Notes under the pieces: generated by a model
What the model was told of the DNA's origin: nothing
Seen by the model: the letters and a program-made list of their open reading frames with translations, nothing else
Database searches by the model: none
DNA from: Drosophila pseudoobscura
Lineage: Eukaryota > Arthropoda > Insecta > Diptera > Drosophilidae
Length of the DNA: 64,000 bases
Direction: 5' to 3'
Assembly: GCF_009870125.1 (NCBI RefSeq)
Contig: NC_046683.1
Coordinates: forward strand, 46,887,869 to 46,951,868
Part shown: in pieces, positions 20,216 through 31,320 of the stretch
How positions within the stretch are numbered: the stretch's first letter is position 1
Layout of the letters: every line of letters begins with the position of its first letter
Made by a program: the position numbers and the translations under genes

Positions 20216-20704
20216 CGAACTTGACAGTAGTAGATAATTTATGATATGTGTATTTTTTTTCTATACAGTTATACTGATCATTGTTGAACTCTAAACAATA
20301 AACAATATACATACATAACATATGTAACAGCTAAACGAATAAATCAAAACAACTTTATTTCCAAATCAACAAATCAACAAATTGGAAGTTTCCAAAAAAT
20401 TGAAAAAATATAAAACTAAAACAAATCACATGCGCTGCCAGACTGGTGTAGAATTCCTGTAAAAATCATGTTTAAAAATCTTTCTTGATTGGAGTAAAAA
20501 AAAAGGAATTAAAAATATATTAAAATCACTGCCAGTGCTCCGCTCAATTAGTTTTAATATTATTTTCAAATGCATTAAAGTCAAGTTTAATAAAAAAAAT
20601 TAAATTTATATGAAAAAACTATTCTATATACATATACGTATATGTACATATACTATTGATATATATATTATAAGACTTTATTTAAAGACTGTGCCAATCA
20701 AATT
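20216..20704. other. AT-rich spacer
   Basis: No gene. Low complexity, including a TATACATATACGTATATG palindromic run near 20625-20660. Confidence 0.5.
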
Positions 20705-20899
20705 TTAATCACATCTCAAATTTTGTAAACCATCTGATGAAGTAACTAAAATCCTTTTCATATCCGCAATTACCGATTCCAGTTCCAGTTCCTCTTCGGT
20801 AAAGAGAGCCCAGAGATATGCATGCTTAGGGAAGGGCTGCCACGATATTGATACGACTCCAAATTTTTCAGATTTTTCAGAATAAATAAGAAGGAAGTC
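20705..20899 (-). pseudogene. Unassigned coding fragment without start codon
   Basis: A 64-codon minus-strand frame bounded by stops, without ATG, with coding-like content: SWQPFPKHAYLWALFTEEEL followed by ELESVIADMKRILVTSSDGL and a TAA. Codon choice is balanced, unlike the surrounding AT-rich DNA. It could be the last exon of a displaced gene or a gene fragment. I do not recognise the family. Confidence 0.3.
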
Positions 20900-23800
20900 T
20901 CAAAAGAATTATACTAGTGTTAAAACAAATTTTAATTTATGATGTTTTTATGAGCATGGAAAAAAAACTTATTTATGCAATGTCCTTCCGAAAATATAGA
21001 GCAAAAAAATTAGATATTGGTTTTAATATAAGATTTATAAATTTGAATTTTATGCCCTACCTTAAGTCAAAATTATTTTTGCTTCTTCCTTCTTGTGGTG
21101 CTCTTTACAGCTGTTTGCTGTTTTGGGACGCACGTGTTGTGCATTTTGAGCGTTTAAAGATGCTGGCAGCATCAAAAAGTGGAAAATTAAGCTGAATTAA
21201 TTTTGTTCTTCTTTGGTTTCATGTCGAGGGACGCTTCCAAATTGGGTCAATCGAATCTTTGGTCAGGAAGTCAGACACGTACGTTGCTTTTAAACAACTG
21301 CAGGGGTGATCCAACACGTTCAATAAATACGCTATGGCATACATATGTATGTGACTCCAATGCGAACTATTTATTATTTGGTTTGACTTATGTATGTATT
21401 TATATTACAATAATAATAATATAATGGTATATTACTATACTTGATCTGTTACCAACTGCGTTCTTATTCATGGTAACCTTTCTTCAAAGAGCATTTAGGT
21501 GCCATGCGTATCAGGTACTTTGTATGCAGGAGCTGCCTTCTGTGGCAATAAAATTGCAATTAATTTTTATTGACAACTCTGAACTCTTGTTGCAGAGATT
21601 TGTTGTTGATCTTTAAGCGATTTCACTGCGGGTAGATGAAAAGTCTTTAGTACTGGATGCTCTTTGGTCTTAAACGGTTCTTTAAGAGGGTTATAAGGGG
21701 GTTATGTTATACCTAAAGAATGGCAGGATTAGATGTGCTATGTGATGGGAAAATTAACAATTTCTCTTATGATTTTCCATCTAAAGTTTCCGTATAATTT
21801 ATACGCAGACCCGTATGTTGCCCAACAACATCATGACCACAATCTGACTCGAAAATTGTCTCAGTTTTGGGGCCAATTCCCGCTTATATACAGATGACGA
21901 CGCCTTCAGCTCTTCCATCTCCATCTCCCTCTTCATCCCAGCGAAATGCTTATGCGCGTGCGCGACAGACAAGTCGGACTGAGATGGATTGCCGTCGGCA
22001 AGACCGTCAGACCATCAGATCGTTTTGCTGACTGACAGTTAGTGGACCTTAGGCCTTGGCTTATCGTCAGTTTCTAGTTACAGATCCAGAAGGAAGCTGC
22101 CTGCTCTGCTCTGCTCTGCTCTGCTCTGGGCGTACTTAAAATTCAATTGAATCTTGAATTATTGCATTGAATTTCATTGTTTGTAAATGCTCGCCCCGCT
22201 GTGTGGCTCTGTAGACTGATTTCATTTCCTCCGTGCCATAGATTTATTTATTTTTCTCATTTTATTGAATGCTTCAAGTTCAACAGTCGTAAATCGTCAC
22301 AAAATATTATGATTATTATTGTTGTGGGTATTGTATTACATAAAAATGTGGGGCTACATGAGGTGGGTGGTCTCCATTTGGACTGAACTGTGATTACAGA
22401 AACAACTGAATTAAATAGAATAACTTGCATACATATACATAGAAAAGTAAAAGTATCCCTTGTTTCATCGGTAGTCTCTTGTTTCCCTGATCATTATCAA
22501 CGACACCAATAAAACTCATTGCGAAAGTATCTGCAACAACCATCTACACAAAAGACCACTTGTTCTGTCCCAGCTCGGCCCCTGCCCCTGCCCCAGCCCC
22601 TGGCTCTGTCTCAGCCTGGGGCCCTGCCTCAGGCCGGCCCCATCTCCCGGGCACAACCCGATTTGGCCACATTCGTTGTGAATAAATGCATTTTAAAGGC
22701 ATATTGAGCACGCGATTCGATGTTTTATGCTCACGATCTCCGTCTGAGTGGCTCGATCTGTCTGGCATACGAGGTACGAGTATTCCGTGTACGAGTATTC
22801 ATTTCGCTTAGACTATTATTTCTGTTTAACGGCTACTGTGGCTGCCGCGGCTAATTGTGCGTGTGGTGTGTCGTGCGATTATTTAGCTTTGTATCTCACT
22901 TTGTCTCCCTGCTCTCAGGGGGCGTGTTCCGTAAGATACTCTCACACACAGACACCGCGCCGAGCCGAGCTGACTGAATAGATGTGCGAATCGCCACTCG
23001 AAGCTTAAATACTGAGATGAGCCAATCAAGAGAGTTTGTCTCTGTGTACACATATGCAGCTATGAGTGAGTTGTATATTGTACAATAAAATATATCGTTT
23101 AGACGTATATGAGTGTTTAGTATACGATTAGGTAGGTATGAGGTGCCTTTTCGATGAGTAATCAATCATTATATTCATTTTATGTAGCTTTGATATGAAC
23201 TTTCAGCTTCCCCAAATATTTCAAAGTATTTTTGTTTAATTTCATACAGATGTTCGAATTGAGTTCGTTTTCTAAGTCATTTGATTTCCCTCTGCCACCA
23301 CAAGTCGACTACAAGTCCCAGCTCTCCCGTTGAGTCTGTGCGGATTGTGTCATCTGTCCAGGGCTGTCATAATTACATTTATATAGTCAACATCTAGGTA
23401 GCCTGACATTTGGAAATATGTCAGCAGCAGCATGGTTATGTAATGAATAACGCATTGACTGGGTACCGGGCTCGCTGCGGTCAGGATTTGTGTTCGCCGC
23501 TTGATGGATATACACGTAAACACAGGAGCCGTGACAGTTGAATCGAAAACTTATTTATACATCATACATACATATATCCCTCTACAGTATATATGTACCT
23601 GTACTTGTATATTGAACAAATTTCTGCTGTAGATGGTCATGGAAAAGTTTGGTCATGTGTCAATTGAATGAAGCTTTTTATGTCAACCTCAAGAGCGAGA
23701 GAGAGAGAGCTGAAGGAGCTCAAAGAAAGAAATTCATTTTGTGTGGTGGTTGGAAAAATGTTTAGTTGGGGACCACCGAAACGACTACAAAATTTTCTCA

Positions 23801-24413
23801 AATATTTTCCACGCACACCAGATCAGCATTTCTTCATAACTTTTCACTTTTATTTTACTCTTCTTTTAAAATTTATACATTGGCTTAACATCTAGGCAAA
23901 TAAATTATTTAAAAATAATAAAACAAACAAAAGTTCAATACGAAAACAACGAAAAAAAAACCCTACTGTCTAATAACTAAAAATATTTATACATAAATAA
24001 AGAGAAAAAAAAAAAACGGAAATGTAAGCTAATTCACATAGCACATTAAATGACAATCATTTGTAAATTTGTCTAGAAAGTATCATTTATTTATTTATAT
24101 TTCTATATATATATATATATTTTTGTTGTATATATAATACGATTGTTCACTCTTTTCTCTTAGCGGCTGTAATTGAGCTAAAAAAAAAAATATTGATATT
24201 GATATTTGTACATAATTTCACTGGCACCAAAATGATGAAGATGAAGGGGGTTTTTATGGGTAGATTTCTTCTGGTTTCGGTATTCATATACGAGTATCTT
24301 AGCGCCCATTTCTCCGTGGTCCTTTCTTCTGCAGGTAAGAATATCTTTTCGAAATTGTTTTAGCACTGGAACGAATTTTCAGGCAATCTCGAATCTCAGA
24401 TCGCAGCTATCTT
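20900..24413. other. Downstream flank and 3' UTR of eagle
   Basis: No gene. Open frames at 20917-21195 and 23668-23895 lack coding character. The part near 24.0-24.4 kb (A-rich, TATA repeat at about 24105-24135) is probably eagle 3' UTR. Confidence 0.45.
22095..22128. repeat. (CTGCT)n pentanucleotide repeat
   Basis: About six units of CTGCT; near-perfect. Confidence 0.85.
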
Positions 24414-26729
24414 TCAGCCCGTTAGGGTTTGGGAGCGCACCAGAGTGAGGTCGAGGGGCGTGGATTTGCGGACAAGGATCGAGGTCTCGTCCAGGAAGTG
24501 ACCGGCCGCTGCAGGCTCGCTCAAACTGGGACTGTTTGAGCCAGGCGCCAAGGGACTGGCTGGATCTGTTCGCGATCTCAGCGAGAGATCGATGGGTTCG
24601 TCCAGCTCGGGACTGCTGGCGGCCGGAAATAACAGTTCCGCCTTAAACTGGTCCTTGAAGATGGGCAGTGGGGGCACTCCGGCCGCGAGCAGCACTGGTG
24701 GCAGGTGGCTGAACGGGGCAAAGGAGCTGTATAGCGGCTCCGAGTGACTGCGGAAGATCTCGAGCAGCTCCTGATGGCGCTGACGCTGCTGCTGCGCAGC
24801 CAGATCTGCGTCCGGCTCGGAGGTGGCGGGGAATGGAGGGCAACCCTGCCGCTGGCCCAGCTTGGGCATTGATGCAGCGGTGCTGATGACGCCCGTGGTG
24901 TTGCCACTCAGCACACTGGTGGCACCATCCTCGTTGGGATCGCCGGCCGATGATGCGCCGGAGTCGCTGGGGGTGTTACTCAGGCGGGATTCCAGCTTCA
25001 ACTGCCGCTGCTGGTGCTTTTGGTGCTGCTGGCGATCGTTGAGATATTTGGCCGCCTGCAGGAATCCGGGCAGGCTAGGAGAGGCTGCGGAGGAGGTGGC
25101 TCCCGCCGCGCCCACTCCCCCCATTGTGGGGGAGCTGGAGGTGGCTGACTTGATGCAGGGATTCGTTTTGTCCTGGTAGGTCTGACGCGCCTGATGGCTC
25201 GCCTGCTGCAGGCGCGCGAGCTGCTCCAGATTCGCACTGCTTACCCCACCGACCCCCCCTGGTCCGCTACCAGCAGTCCCGCTGGCTGTACCCGCCGTGC
25301 TCTGCTGCTCCTGCAGCAGGCAGTGGATCTTGAACCAGTTGGAGCGGCGTCCATAGCGGGAGCCACTCTTCGACATCCCCACTAAGAGGCACTTGCGCAG
25401 GCGACACGCCTTGCAGGCCGTGCGGTTCTTCTTGTTGATCACACAGTCCCCGTTGTGCTTGCAGCCGGCTATAGCCGCGATGTTGTTGTAGGTGCGCCCA
25501 AAGAAGGACTGCAAAAGGCGGGAAGAGAAAGATTTCAGATGAGTATCTTGTATCTAGACAAACGGGTGTATTCTGCGACGAGTGGAGATTTGTGAACTAC
25601 TTGTCCGATCTTTTTCATACCCAAGACCAATGTGTAAAATATGTCTCTAATGACCCATGGACTGCAAAACTCTTCCCAAGTGGTAACCGAGGATTGCCCA
25701 AGCTATAGAGTAGTGTTTTTATAGAGAAGCGTTCTTTGTCAGACTGCTCCTGATATTGCTGGCTCTGTAGGTCATCTCAGCTGAGCAACTGGCTAACAAC
25801 ATTTTAACAATGGATGTCACCTCTTTACCTCACCTCTGTGTGTGTGTGCACCTGTCTACCGCTGTCGAACTTGCCTCAATTATCAAATGTGCGTTCATAA
25901 TGTGCCCAACTACTGATGGGGCACGCCACAAAGAAGGAGCAGCATAGATACGAATAAATCTTCATGCACCATTTATTGTATCGCAACTGATTTCCATTGT
26001 TTCGGGGCTGGTGCTTGGGGCTGGGGCTGAGGCTGGTGCCGTGCCGGGTGCCGACTCATGGCGGAGTTGATTTTGAAGTTCAACTCTGAGTGGAGTTGAG
26101 CCACGTTTGATGGGTGTCTGGGACCTTTGTTTCCGAATGCGCTGACTCATCTAATATGCATGTAATTTTTATTTGATTGACTGCAGTTTACATTTGTGCT
26201 CGCCTTGAGGCTTACCTATCTCTACATATATATACTCATACTCCTACTTGTATTCGTATTCGTGTTCGTATTCGTAGTTGTAGTTGTAGTTCCCGCTCTC
26301 CCTGATAACTGCTCTAAATTTTGCAGAAATTTTCCCATGCCATTTGAAGGCTTTTGCTTTGTGCTGAGGTGCGCACACGTATCTACTTAAAGTCAATTAA
26401 AAATCGATTAATCTACCGAATTGAATTTTAATTATAGTAATAATGTTTTCGATTTGATGGAAAGTAAAAGCCAAAATCGAGATCATTTTTTGCACATTTT
26501 GTCGACTTGTTTTGTCTACGAAATGTGCGAAATAGCAGCACCCATCTTTCTCACAATTGTCTCGGGTAATCCCCATAAAATATCCATTTGGGAGAGATAT
26601 TTTTCAACTAATGGAAGGAATGCGAATAGAAACGGGAACGGGAGTACTCACCTTACAGCCTTCGCATGTGAATGCCCCGAAATGAAAACCAGCCGCCGGT
26701 TCGCCGCACACTTTGCACAGCTGGTTCAT
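24414..26729 (-). CDS. eg: Eagle, knirps-family orphan nuclear receptor
   Basis: Two coding exons, 26729-26652 and 25508-24414, give 390 residues. Exon 1 encodes zinc finger 1 ([20 protein letters not shown] then TCEGCK; ligands C5, C8, C22, C25). Exon 2 begins [20 protein letters not shown] and holds finger 2 (C42, C48, C58, C61) and the knirps-family extension [20 protein letters not shown]. There is no ligand-binding domain, as in knirps, knrl and eagle. RTYNN and [15 protein letters not shown] favour eagle over knirps or knrl. The rest is low complexity with two short motifs, PIDLSLR (about 331) and PLDLTLV (about 377), of the CtBP-recruiting type. The protein is a nuclear transcription factor, required in specific embryonic neuroblasts in D. 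melanogaster. The 1143 base intron sits at the conserved receptor position. An AG acceptor directly precedes the ATG, so 5' UTR exon(s) lie upstream. Confidence 0.96.
25509..26651 (-). other. eagle intron between zinc fingers
   Basis: GT-AG intron of 1143 bases. Contains a GTATTC-type hexamer repeat at 26249-26292 and short CA/TG runs. The frame at 25962-26150 is not supported as an exon. Confidence 0.7.
26249..26292. repeat. (GTATTC)n / (GTAGTT)n hexamer repeat
   Basis: Seven imperfect hexamers, changing from GTATTC to GTAGTT within the array. Confidence 0.8.
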
Positions 26730-29700
26730 CTGCAAAGCGAATGTGATTGTTTCTAAGTTAAAGCACAGATTTTTAGTCAAAAATATATATACTAAATACT
26801 AAGGATAAATCATTAATGAGTGGTTTCTAAAGAAAGTATGATTCTTGGGCTCTCAAGAGCTTGTTGCCGAAACTCTTAATTGAAAAACTTCCATCTGTGG
26901 CGGCCTCTTCACGATTGTCCTTGTTATCGATGGGATTTTTTCTGCCGACTATTTTTCTTTTTATATGAGTGTATGTCTGTGTTTTTTTTTGTTAACTCCT
27001 CTCTCAGTTTGACAACAACAAAAAAGAAGCCAAAAGCCAAACCAAAAGGCAGCACAGTAGAAGAAGAGCCATCGAAACAGCAACAACCACAGGCATAACC
27101 GATGACCCACTGCGTTTCTCTTTACTTTATTTTGTATTCTTTTTCATTTTTGAATTCTCTTCTTTTTTTTGCCACAGGTCGTGGATAGAAATTGAGGTAT
27201 GCAGCGACCGGTTTGGGCTTGCACCATCAAAGTTTCGGTCGCGGCAATGTCAGACCCTGCACCTCGACTCCACCTCTCTTCATCTCTCTGCGACGGCGAC
27301 GGCGACCGCCACTGCCACTGCCACTGCCCCCTCTCTTTCCTTTCCCACAGAAGGCTTCACGTTCACACATCTAATGCATGCTGTGACTTGTTTTGCCCGC
27401 TCATAAAGCTCTTAAGGTCAAGCAAAAACAAAAGACCGCAACAGCAACAGCAACAATAACAACGAAAATTACGAAAATTCTACGTCAACTGTTTGATGAG
27501 CATGGAGAATCTTGGGGAGGGATCGATTTTGTCATGGATATACTCGTACAATTACAATACATTATAAATTCTTTGACATTTTTTTGGTTGTTAACGCTTC
27601 GAGAAACACTTTCATGGACCATCGCAACTTGGCTATCATTGGATTGGGCTCTGCAGGTCACCAAGGACCCTCAATGATGTACCTACTCTCAATACAGCTG
27701 TGCTCGTATCCTTTCCTTCCGGCAAAACTCTCTGCGATACGATTATCCGAGTACGAGTATCTTTCTCCACGATCCTCCCCCATTAAGTACCAACTTTGGC
27801 TTGGCTTGCCTTGGCCTGGCCTGACTTGGCTGCTGCTGCTGCTGCTGCTGTAAGACACCAAGATTATCTATGGAGCACAAAGTGTTCAAGAGTTTCAGTT
27901 CTGGGTCGCCTCTGAAGCTCAAGCTCAAGCGATTGAAGATTTCTTGTGTCTTCTGTCTGCCGCTGATTTTGCTGCTTTCTGGAAAAGCGCACCGCTGTGC
28001 CGAAAATTGTCACGGTTTCGCTCGCGCCTGTCTCCGCTGCGGAGCTGGAGCTCGCTGTGAAGGTGCAAATTTAATGTTTGCCAATTTAGCAAGGCTCTGC
28101 TGTCACCTTTGGTGTCCATTAGCGAGCGTTTATATGCAAAGTGCTGGGCATTGGCAGGCTGGCTATGGGTTGGAGGGGCAGCACGGAGCCTGGGGTTAAC
28201 CATTATCACAGAAGCAGCATCACGTTGTGGCACCACCTGCTGGGCACATTTCTAGTTGCAGTTTGCAGTTGCAGCTCCCTCTGCCACTGTCAGCCCTGCC
28301 ACTGGGGCCGGACAATGTCAAGATATGGACACCTAAGCGAACACTTGGCCGGAGTGAGGGGTACACCAAGTGGTGAGGTCTGAGGTAGTTTTAGTTCTAA
28401 ATTAAAGGGAGCATTAAAGCAGAAACTCTGGGATACCCAAGAAAGGAATATCTATGTATATCCTACATATGCATACTTTAATTCTTTTCCTACATTCCGG
28501 CTTCAACCAGTAATCCAAATTAATACTAATTCCCATTCTGATTGAAGGCCAATATACTATCACACATTTTTTCTAGCAAAGATAAACTAATTTCACGCAA
28601 AACCTGTCCTTTAGCGGCTTATCTCTCAATATAATTACAGCAAATTTCCACAATCATTTCTGGCCTTTTTAAGCAAACCGAAAGGAGTGACCACGAAGCG
28701 ATAAACTGGCAGATTTGTATCCAAAGGCGGCTTCAATCCTTTTGGCACAATCACGATGCTGGCCAAGGCCGCCCGCTTTACAAAACCGGACACAAATTGG
28801 GCTCTCAAGAGATTCAAGAGATTTGTCTCGTGCATCCTCCGTTTCCCCCATCAAATGGACAAATACCGATCCAAGTCGTGTACCAGGACACACATACTTG
28901 TAGTTCCCATTCCACAAGCCCGACTGCTAATTAAGGTCTTTAAGGAAAAGAGAGTTACACGGGAAGGAGAATTTTGTAAGAGTATTTCTGTGGTTCGGAT
29001 GGACTTGGTTCATTGTCATTTGTTGGTGGATCTTATTGGGTTCCCTTCGTCTCTTTTTTTTATTGAATTCAACTAGTGGCATTTCAAATTCATAAAGAGA
29101 TTCCCATTGTTCATTTCTATATCGGACCTAAGCGATCACAAAATAGAAACAATCCCCAGCTGCCAAGCTTATCGATTAAGCCACATTTAAACCAAGATTA
29201 ATGTTACACATTCGACTTGAACAAACAATTAATTAAAAACTATCCGTATTGATTGTAAGCCAAGTGGATGATTGTTCAGATCTAATCTGCGGAGATCTAC
29301 AAAATGTTTTCCGAATCGGTGAGGAGAGGAGTGGAGCAGAGAGGAGTCTGATGGGGGGACGACGGGTACGAAGCGGCTTAGACAATAAGAACCAGATCAG
29401 TTGAATGTATGTAGATACATTCTCAACAAGCTCATCAAGTTGCTGTTGACAGACCCAAAATGAATGCACATAAAGCAGAAGGATTTTCCTCAATAAGAAT
29501 AATAAACAACGGGCAAAAAAATGTGTCCTTTAAAGCAAACAAAATGATGGACAATGCCAAATCAGATAAAGGGAAACAAAGGTAGAAAAGGTGTTCAAAC
29601 AAGCAAACCACGATTGTCTCAAATATTTTGAAGCGGCTACAAAATAGAACAAGAATCAAGAACCCAAAACCCTCGTCTCAGCTCCTCCGTGATCATCTCT

Positions 29701-31030
29701 CTGGCCAGACAATTGCCGGTAATATGCTTTATTATTAGCCCTGCCAATGGAGTCCACTCCACTGGAGACGGATATTCCGAATATGCAAATCCACTCAGCA
29801 GTCACACGCTCTAGTTTGAATTGTCTGCTTCCTTTCGTGGCCTCCCAGCTCGGTTCCCGATCCAGTCCAGCCCCGGTCTCTGGCCCTTTTCTGCTTGATT
29901 GCCGACAGCAGTTGGACAATTAAGTGCTGGAATACATCTTCCATCTCCCAGCATCTTCTCTGCCCTACCCCTATTGTAGTAATTTTTTGACACTTATCGC
30001 ACAAAAGGCAATAACATTATTAATGAGCATGTCAATGAGCTTCTTTTGTTTCGGTTGGCTTCTCTACTTCTCTACTACTCCTTTTTGTTGTTTTTGTTTT
30101 TTGGGGCCTACCAAATCTATATTTCTTTCGTTAAGGGCTTATGCAATTTAGAGTGGCTAAAAGGGTAAAGACTTCTCTCCCCAATGGTCCACTTGGCTAG
30201 TCTGCCACTTTTTGATGCACTTTGCTTTAATGTATTAAATGGAATATTTTATTTAAGTTCGTTTCTGACACATTTTCAGTTTATTTCAAATTGCATGTCT
30301 CTAAAGAATCCTAAAATATTACGTTTCAATCAAGTTGTGCAGGAACTTGAATATATGTGCCGTAATACTTTTTTTTAACATTCATTGACAATCTTATCTG
30401 ACTATTTGAATTGCTGATAGCCACTTAATTTATTCTATTTATGCAAAATGTATTTAATTTAATTAATATTTTCATTACGACTTATTAGCATTCGTATAGT
30501 TTTATACTTTTTAGGTTTTTTTTTTTGCACGTTCCATTCTACAATAAATATTTCCATATTTATTTAACAATAACATTAACATAGTATTTTTTACTTAAAA
30601 AAAATAAAAAAAAAACATAATACTTTATTTTTGATTATTACATCCATTAAATCTTTGTCTTTCTTAAAAGGATTTTTATCTTTTAAATTTTATATTTGTG
30701 ATTATTCAATCCATTAAATCTTAAAAGGATTTTTGTCTCTTTAATTTTATATATTTTGTACATTGCGTAGTTACCTTTTTATAATTGGATATTTCCAAAA
30801 CTGCATAAATTGTAGATCCCAAAAGGTACACTGCATATATTTATTTATATATATTTGTATATGTTTTTAATTTCACAGAACACTTTGACTGATCAGATTT
30901 CCTTACAAACTGGATGATCTCTGCATTATCAATAGATCATATCTGACCATAGCACATTTCATAGCACATTATCTTCAGTGACATCATTGATCCGCCTAAA
31001 CGGTGATGATATAGCGACGGCACTCGAGAG
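26730..31030 (-). other. Probable eagle 5' intron, no coding exon seen
   Basis: Follows upstream from the acceptor at the eagle ATG. Open frames here are short and compositionally biased. Contains a (CTG)7 run at 27829-27850 and GGCGAC/GCCACT repeats near 27290-27335. From 30.4 to 30.9 kb the sequence is strongly AT rich. Confidence 0.45.
27829..27850. repeat. (CTG)n triplet repeat
   Basis: Seven perfect CTG units directly after a run of CTTGG words. Confidence 0.85.
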
Positions 31031-31320
31031 ACTCACTCGCAACACTCACGTGGCGCACATAACGCCGAAGAACTTCGCGATCGACGATGCTTGGCAGCGT
31101 GAGTCCAATCCGAGACTGAATCGTCATCGTCGTTCTGAGACTGCGACTGGCCCGGTGTGGCCCTGGCCTCAAAGATCATATCATTACAACCCAACAGTCA
31201 GTTCCTGTTTTTCAAACAGCTGCTCTTCTGCTCCTCGGCTCGGCTCTGCTCTGCTCTGCTGCGCTCTCTTTTCTGGCACAGAAAGAGAGAAGAGCACGCT
31301 CTCAAGACCCATAGACTAAG
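31031..31320 (-). promoter_or_regulatory. Candidate eagle promoter / non-coding first exon
   Basis: A GC-richer island between AT-rich flanks. On the minus strand it has several GAGAG/CTCTC elements (31240-31305), an initiator-like TCAGTC near 31120, and a strong donor CAC|GTGAGTG with exon end at 31050. Splicing from there to the AG at 26730 would give a 4.3 kb 5' intron. This is inference from signals only; no transcript evidence. Confidence 0.3.

Noticed and set aside
24823-25179. Plus-strand frame of 118 codons
   Set aside because: Antisense shadow of the GC-rich eagle coding exon.
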